11,775 nt of DNA, from contig URAA01000041.1 of NCBI GenBank assembly GCA_900545785.1, positions 1 to 11,775 on the forward strand, read 5' to 3'. The position numbers and the translations under genes were made by a program. How positions within the stretch are numbered: position 1 is the first letter of the stretch; every line of letters starts with the position of its first letter. Shown here in pieces: positions 7,827 to 11,775 of the stretch. The notes beneath the pieces were generated by a model. That model was not told where the DNA came from. It did no database searches and saw only the letters and a program-made list of their open reading frames with translations. The stretch comes from an uncultured Dialister sp. (GTDB lineage Bacteria; Bacillota; Negativicutes; Veillonellales; Dialisteraceae).

Positions 7827-8894
7827 ATGGCAACCAGAACTCAAAATGTCGACATGAATGCAGAGAAAGAAAGAGCTCTTGAAAATGCATTGCATCAAAT
7901 TACGCGGGAATTCGGCGCAGGTGCAATTATGCGTCTCGGCGATATGAAAGGAAAATTGGATATTGAAGTTATTCCGACCGGTTGTTTGGCGTTGGATATT
8001 GCTGTCGGCGTAGGCGGTTACCCTCGTGGCAGAGTTGTAGAAATTTATGGACCGGAATCTTCCGGAAAAACTACACTGGCTCTTCACGCAATTGCAGAAG
8101 CACAGAAATCGGGAGGAGTAGCAGCTTTTATAGATGCAGAGCATGCGATGGATCCGATTTATGCACATCATCTCGGAGTGGATACGAAAAGTCTTTTGAT
8201 TTCACAGCCGGACAGCGGTGAACAGGCGCTCAGTATTTGCGAGCAATTGGTGAGAAGCGGTGCGGTCGATATAGTAGTTATTGACTCTGTGGCGGCTTTG
8301 GTACCGAAACAAGAAATCGAAGGAGATATCAGTGATCAGTCAGTAGGTCTGCAAGCGCGCCTGATGAGTAAAGCTCTTCGTAAATTGACAGGAATTATCA
8401 GCAAATCTCGTACAATTGTTATTTTCATCAATCAGATTAGAGAAAAAGTGGGAATTATGTTTGGGAATCCGGAAACGACAACCGGAGGACGTGCTTTGAA
8501 GTTTTATTCGTCTCTGCGGATTGAAATTCGCCGGGCAGAGGCAATTAAGAACGGAACGGATATTATAGGAAACAGAACTCGGGTCAAAGTAGTAAAAAAT
8601 AAAGTGGCACCGCCGTTTAAAGTAGCTGAATTTGATATTATGTACGGAGAAGGAATCTCTAAAGAAGGCACTCTCTTAGATATAGCCACCAATATGGATA
8701 TTATCCAAAAAAGCGGAGCATGGTATTCTTACAAAGGAACCAGAATCAGCCAGGGACGAGAGGCCGCAAAAAAATACTTAAAAGAAAATGCGGCAGTTTC
8801 ATCAGAAATAGATAAGATCATCCGAGATACATTGGTTGTTGAACCTGAGACTTTCAGTGACGAGGTTATTGCCGAGAGTAAAGATGAAGAGTAA
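7827..8894 (+). CDS. recA: Recombinase RecA
   Basis: RecA forms ATP-dependent filaments on single-stranded DNA, drives strand exchange in recombinational repair, and triggers LexA self-cleavage. The 355-residue protein is normal in length. It has Walker A GPESSGKTT (75-83), Walker B VVIDS (150-154), loop L1 around EIEGDISDQSVGLQAR (163-178), and loop L2 with NQIREKVGIMFGNPETTTGG (202-221). The C-terminal domain ends in the usual acidic tail (SKDEE). ATG 7827 is preceded by a very strong TAAGGAGG (7814-7821) at five bases, in keeping with high expression. I find no Bacillus-type SOS box (CGAAC-N4-GTTCG) in the short gap upstream, so transcription probably comes from further upstream in the operon. 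recX overlaps its end. Confidence 0.98.
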   Translation: MATRTQNVDMNAEKERALENALHQITREFGAGAIMRLGDMKGKLDIEVIPTGCLALDIAVGVGGYPRGRVVEIYGPESSGKTTLALHAIAEAQKSGGVAAFIDAEHAMDPIYAHHLGVDTKSLLISQPDSGEQALSICEQLVRSGAVDIVVIDSVAALVPKQEIEGDISDQSVGLQARLMSKALRKLTGIISKSRTIVIFINQIREKVGIMFGNPETTTGGRALKFYSSLRIEIRRAEAIKNGTDIIGNRTRVKVVKNKVAPPFKVAEFDIMYGEGISKEGTLLDIATNMDIIQKSGAWYSYKGTRISQGREAAKKYLKENAAVSSEIDKIIRDTLVVEPETFSDEVIAESKDEE

Positions 8895-9330
8895 TAAAAC
8901 CGCTTATGAAGCGGCGATGCACCTTTTGAAATATCGGGATCAAAGTACATATGAATTACGAAATAAATTAAAAATACGTAAATATTCTTCGGAAGAAATT
9001 GAAGAATGCATCCACCGTTTACTTGAATGCGGATATGTGGATGATAAAGTACTGGCGGAAGAAACTTTCAGGAATTATAAAAATATGAATGTTTACGGAG
9101 ATTCTTATATACATTTAAAAATGAGATCCCGCGGATTGATAACCGATGAACACTTGAGTCATAGTGAAGAAATGGCGGCAGCTCTGAATGTAATGAGGAG
9201 TAAAATAAAACTTGTTTCTGCTTTAAAAAAAGATTATAAAAGATCTGCCGCGTTATTATATCGCAGAGGATTTGATACTTCCGTCATTTGCTCCGTTTTA
9301 GAAGAATTACATATTTCTGATTATGAGTAA
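8884..9330 (+). CDS. recX: Regulatory protein RecX
   Basis: RecX binds RecA filaments and modulates, usually inhibits, their activity. The 148-residue all-helical protein shows repeated three-helix units: the first begins AYEAAMHLLKYRDQSTYELRNKL (8-29 region), then EEIEECIHRLLECGYVDDKVLAE (37-59), and a last unit KRSAALLYRRGFDTSVICSVLEEL (119-142). The pattern of short helices with RLLECGYVDD is typical of the family. I chose ATG 8884, which overlaps the last 11 bases of recA. A weak GAGAG (8874-8878) sits five bases upstream, so translation is likely coupled to recA. A TTG start further upstream at 8836 would add 16 residues encoded out of frame over recA, without family support. The gene is followed directly by a strong terminator. 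Confidence 0.88.
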   Translation: MKSNKTAYEAAMHLLKYRDQSTYELRNKLKIRKYSSEEIEECIHRLLECGYVDDKVLAEETFRNYKNMNVYGDSYIHLKMRSRGLITDEHLSHSEEMAAALNVMRSKIKLVSALKKDYKRSAALLYRRGFDTSVICSVLEELHISDYE

Positions 9331-9334
9331 AATT

Positions 9335-9377
9335 ATATCTCATGAAAATAAATTTATTTTTATGAGATATTTTTTTA
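9335..9377 (+). terminator. Intrinsic terminator after recX
   Basis: Bases 9335-9349 (starting ATATCTCAT) pair with 9356-9370 (ending ATGAGATAT) in a 15-bp stem with one G-U pair and a six-base AAATTT loop. Six Ts follow (9371-9376). It ends the transcript that includes recA–recX and separates it from the stress operon. The stem is AT-rich but long. Confidence 0.85.
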
Positions 9378-9407
9378 TTTGACTATTGACTTTTTGACCA
9401 ATTGATT
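9378..9407 (+). promoter_or_regulatory. Tandem TTGAC repeats, putative CtsR operator
   Basis: Four direct repeats stand end to end: TTTGACT (9378-9384), ATTGACT (9385-9391), TTTTGACC (9392-9399) and a weaker AATTGATT (9400-9407). Read on the other strand they give AGTCAAA, AGTCAAT and GGTCAAAA, matching the known CtsR heptad (A/G)GTCAAA. The canonical site has two heptads 10 bases apart; here the period is 7-8. The position over the -35 region of ctsR fits autorepression. CtsR binding is inferred from motif and context. Confidence 0.68.
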
Positions 9408-9413
9408 TATTAT
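9386..9413 (+). promoter_or_regulatory. Probable promoter of the ctsR–mcsA–clpC operon
   Basis: A -35 TTGACT (9386-9391) and a -10 TATTAT (9408-9413) are 16 bases apart. The -35 lies inside the second repeat of the putative CtsR operator, so repressor binding would block RNA polymerase. The repeats give other possible -35 elements (9379, 9394), but their spacing to a -10 is worse. Confidence 0.6.
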
Positions 9414-9436
9414 ATAAAAAGAGGTGATTATATATT

Positions 9437-9943
9437 ATGACAAATGCCATGTTATCAGATCGAATAGAAAATTTTATTTTAGAGATGCTGGAAAGACAGA
9501 CATCGGATGTTTTGATGATAAAAAGGAAAGAGATGGCAGATTTATTAGAGTGTGCCCCTTCTCAAATAACTTATGTAATAAATACAAGATTTTCAGGAAA
9601 TAAGAGATTTCTTGTAGAATCCAGACGAGGCAGTGGCGGATATATAAAAATTGCCATGCGTGAAATTTCAAAAAAGGGTGATTTAAAACCGCAAGTCTCA
9701 AATAAATCACCGGAAAATAATCGTCCCGAAAAGAATAGTACCGGTACGGATATTGAAAGTATAGAGAATAGTTTAAACGGCTATTTTCAAATGCTGATTG
9801 ATTATGAAATTATTTCTGTACAAGAATATCGGATTGTTCGCTCAATGTTGAGAACGATGTTGGAGTTTTGTGCTCCGGAACAAAGGAAACAGGCGGCCAA
9901 GACGGTTATTCATCGATTAGAATGGACATTAAAAGGAGAATAA
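9437..9943 (+). CDS. ctsR: Transcriptional regulator CtsR (class III heat-shock repressor)
   Basis: CtsR is a dimeric winged helix-turn-helix repressor of clp genes that releases DNA when heated. The 168-residue protein has the diagnostic N-terminal block: IKRKEMADLLECAPSQITYV (28-47) forms the HTH, followed by INTRFSGNKRFLVESRRG and the wing GSGGYIKI (65-72). The C-terminal dimerisation/McsB-contact domain (about 107-165) contains EYRIVRSMLRTML. Between them lies a polar Asn/Lys/Ser-rich linker (about 78-104) that makes the protein somewhat longer than the Bacillus one of about 154 residues. In Bacillus-type CtsR the wing is a run of four glycines that serves as heat sensor; here the second is Ser66. 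R64 corresponds to the arginine phosphorylated by McsB. ATG 9437 has AGAGGTG (9420-9426) ten bases upstream. mcsA starts two bases after the stop. Confidence 0.93.
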   Translation: MTNAMLSDRIENFILEMLERQTSDVLMIKRKEMADLLECAPSQITYVINTRFSGNKRFLVESRRGSGGYIKIAMREISKKGDLKPQVSNKSPENNRPEKNSTGTDIESIENSLNGYFQMLIDYEIISVQEYRIVRSMLRTMLEFCAPEQRKQAAKTVIHRLEWTLKGE

Positions 9944-9945
9944 TT

Positions 9946-10452
9946 ATGCTTTGTGAACATTGTCATGGAAGGGCAGCCAACGTCCATATTACCGAAATTA
10001 TAAACGGACAAAAAACCGAACTTCATCTTTGCAGTGAATGTGCGACGAAAGAAAACAGAATTCATGCCTACAGAGGCGGATTTAGGGAAATGTTTAATTC
10101 TTTTTTTGCAGAAGATCCCTTTTTTATAACTTCTCCTAAGATTGATTGGGAAGATCGGAACGGTCCGATCGGCATCAGTCAAGAGAAAAAGGATAATTAT
10201 AATAAGGGTTTGTTAGGCAGTGAACCGGATTATAAAAAATTTTGCAATCATCTTAAAAGTGTGATTCATGATAAATCAAAAAAGGGGGATGTCGGTAAAG
10301 AGGATATTAATATGACTGATACAAAAGAAGATACTTTCTTGTCGAATCTTGAAAAACAATTAAATGATTGTATTGAAAAGGAAAATTTTGAAGAAGCGGC
10401 AAAAATACGAGATCAAATAAAAAAATACAAAGATGAGAATTCTTCAGAATGA
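9946..10452 (+). CDS. mcsA: McsA-like protein with a single zinc-finger pair and UVR motif
   Basis: McsA normally activates the arginine kinase McsB and modulates CtsR. This 168-residue version begins MLCEHCHGRAANVHITEIIN, and its CXXC pairs C3/C6 and C29/C32 form the first zinc-binding unit. The C-terminus has a UVR motif (about 132-164, LEKQLNDCIEKENFEEAAKI) of the kind shared with UvrB. Bacillus McsA carries two further CXXC pairs in the middle; here residues 41-131 are Lys/Asp/Asn-rich and hold a lone Cys100, so the second zinc finger is missing. I chose ATG 9946 because AAGGAG (9933-9938) is seven bases upstream and the protein then starts at the first CXXC. The frame extends upstream to 9868 only as an overlap with ctsR. 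The next gene is clpC, without the usual mcsB. Identity as an McsA homologue is secure from position and ends; function may differ. Confidence 0.85.
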   Translation: MLCEHCHGRAANVHITEIINGQKTELHLCSECATKENRIHAYRGGFREMFNSFFAEDPFFITSPKIDWEDRNGPIGISQEKKDNYNKGLLGSEPDYKKFCNHLKSVIHDKSKKGDVGKEDINMTDTKEDTFLSNLEKQLNDCIEKENFEEAAKIRDQIKKYKDENSSE

Positions 10453-10482
10453 TTCGAATATGTTTTAAAAGGAGAAACAAAA

Positions 10483-11775
10483 ATGGATAACAGATATACA
10501 GACAGTGTAAAAAGAGCTTGGAAATTTGCGGCGGCAGAAGCGGCAAAATTGGGGAGCGATTATGTGGGGACGGAACATCTTTTATTGGGAATTGCCAATG
10601 AAAAAGACAGTGCCGGCGGTAAGATATTAAATTCTTTGGGGGTTACCGTAAACGCCTTGGAAGAATTGTTACAAGAATACAATCAAAACAGTTTTTTTGC
10701 CCGTCAGGAATTATATGTTGCTCCAAGAACCAAGCGAGTTTTGGAGATGGCCGTGGAAGAAGCTAATGAATTAGGAAATAATTATGTTGGAACCGAGCAT
10801 TTGCTTCTTGCCATCATTCATGAGGGAGGCGGTCTGGCAGTACAGATTCTTGAGCACTTTGATGTAACGGGAGGAAAGCTCAAAAGAGCTTTTGAACAGT
10901 TCATGTCAGAAGAAACTCCTAATGAAAGAGGTGTGGAATTGGGCGATCTGGGTGAATTTGCCGTTGATTTGAATGAAAGAGCAAAACAAGGGAAGATTGA
11001 TCCGGTGATCGGAAGACAGACCGAAATAGACAGAGTTATTCAAATTTTGTCCCGAAGAAATAAAAATAATCCTGTTTTAATTGGCGACCCCGGGGTAGGT
11101 AAAACAGCAATTGCAGAAGGACTTGCTCAAAGAATCGTCAATAATGATGTCCCTGAAATCCTGAAGAACAGCCATATTATCTCATTGAATATGTCTTCTG
11201 TCGTAGCGGGTACGAAGTATCGGGGCGAGTTTGAGGAACGTTTGAAAAAAGTCTTGGAAGAAGTAAAGAAACATGAAGACTGGATTCTTTTTATTGACGA
11301 ACTGCATACTCTCGTAGGAGCAGGTGCCGGTGAAGGTTCCATGGATGCCGCCAATATAATGAAACCTGCCTTGGCACGAGGCGAACTTCATTGTATCGGA
11401 GCAACAACCCTTAAGGAATATAAAAAATATATAGAAAAGGATGCTGCTCTTGAAAGACGTTTTCAGCCGGTAAAAGTAGGAGAACCGACTCCTTCGGATA
11501 CGGTTTCCATTTTAATGGGATTGAGAGATCGCTATGAAGCTTTCCATAAAGCAAAAATCACGGATGAAGCAATAAAAAAAGCAGTGGAGTTATCTTCTCG
11601 TTATATTACTGACAGATTTCAGCCGGATAAAGCCATTGATGTAATTGATGAAGCTGCTGCGAAGGTGAGAATGGAAGCATCATCCGCTCCCGATGATTTA
11701 AAACAAAAAGAAGAAGAATTGTCTTCTCTTCAGAAAGAAAAAGAAGAAGCGATTTCCTCTCAGAATTTTGAAAAA
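10483..11775 (+). CDS. clpC: ATP-dependent Clp protease ATP-binding subunit ClpC (3' truncated by window edge)
   Basis: ClpC is a cytoplasmic Hsp100 unfoldase that feeds damaged or tagged proteins to ClpP. The visible 431 residues contain the double Clp N-domain, with repeats ending in YVGTEHLLLGI (27-37) and YVGTEHLLLAI (101-111). The first AAA+ module follows, with Walker A GDPGVGKT (201-208), Walker B ILFIDELHTL (268-277), sensor 1 GATT (306-309) and the ERR arginine finger (324-326). The charged Lys/Glu-rich stretch from about 402 is the start of the coiled-coil middle domain. The second AAA+ module and ClpP-binding loop lie beyond the window. Glu31 and Glu105 match positions reported to contact phosphoarginine in Bacillus ClpC. 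ATG 10483 has AAGGAG (10469-10474) eight bases upstream; the gap to mcsA is 30 bases with no terminator. The frame stays open to the last base. Confidence 0.95.
   Translation, partial: MDNRYTDSVKRAWKFAAAEAAKLGSDYVGTEHLLLGIANEKDSAGGKILNSLGVTVNALEELLQEYNQNSFFARQELYVAPRTKRVLEMAVEEANELGNNYVGTEHLLLAIIHEGGGLAVQILEHFDVTGGKLKRAFEQFMSEETPNERGVELGDLGEFAVDLNERAKQGKIDPVIGRQTEIDRVIQILSRRNKNNPVLIGDPGVGKTAIAEGLAQRIVNNDVPEILKNSHIISLNMSSVVAGTKYRGEFEERLKKVLEEVKKHEDWILFIDELHTLVGAGAGEGSMDAANIMKPALARGELHCIGATTLKEYKKYIEKDAALERRFQPVKVGEPTPSDTVSILMGLRDRYEAFHKAKITDEAIKKAVELSSRYITDRFQPDKAIDVIDEAAAKVRMEASSAPDDLKQKEEELSSLQKEKEEAISSQNFEK

Noticed and set aside
8836..8883. Longer recX start at TTG 8836
   Set aside because: The extension only reads recA out of frame and does not resemble the RecX N-terminus.
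9868..9945. Longer mcsA start overlapping ctsR
   Set aside because: The extra 26 residues are an out-of-frame reading of ctsR; ATG 9946 has a strong AAGGAG and begins at the zinc finger as in homologues.

Overview
This window reads as a stretch of core chromosome from an AT-rich member of the Bacillota. All genes lie on the + strand and are tightly packed. The order aspS – 6S RNA – rarA resembles the arrangement known from Bacillus, and a CtsR/McsA/ClpC heat-shock operon is a Bacillota hallmark. A non-sporulating Negativicutes-type organism (Veillonella/Dialister/Megasphaera-like) is my best guess. That is an impression from protein style and gene order, not a proof. I see no insertion sequence, prophage, CRISPR array or tRNA gene.

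Layout. Bases 1-174 are the 3' end of aspS. Bases 175-486 hold no protein gene. They contain a promoter, a 6S RNA whose ends pair in an 11-bp closing stem, and an intrinsic terminator just ahead of the rarA ribosome binding site. Then follow rarA (AAA+ ATPase at replication forks), ftsK (DNA translocase), a membrane-anchored or secreted periplasmic-binding-protein-like protein, rimO (ribosomal protein S12 methylthiotransferase), cinA (competence/damage-inducible protein with NMN amidase domain), recA and recX. A strong hairpin plus T-run after recX closes this group. A new promoter with tandem TTGAC repeats opens the stress operon ctsR – mcsA – clpC; clpC runs off the right edge.

How the genes relate. 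The left and middle genes concern genome maintenance: RarA at stalled forks, FtsK for chromosome segregation, RecA for recombination with RecX as its modulator. RimO and CinA are frequent operon neighbours of RecA. The binding protein has no transporter partner here and is the one poorly explained gene. In the right part, CtsR probably represses its own operon through the TTGAC repeats.

Most of the window is ordinary. The most interesting region is the stress operon. The arginine kinase gene mcsB, usually between mcsA and clpC, is absent from this site. McsA keeps only the first of its two zinc-binding CXXC pairs. The CtsR DNA-binding wing has a serine in its glycine loop, and the operator-like repeats are spaced 7-8 bases apart rather than the canonical 10. 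Together these suggest a CtsR/ClpC circuit that has lost or relocated the McsB phosphoarginine arm, but this rests on one operon only.
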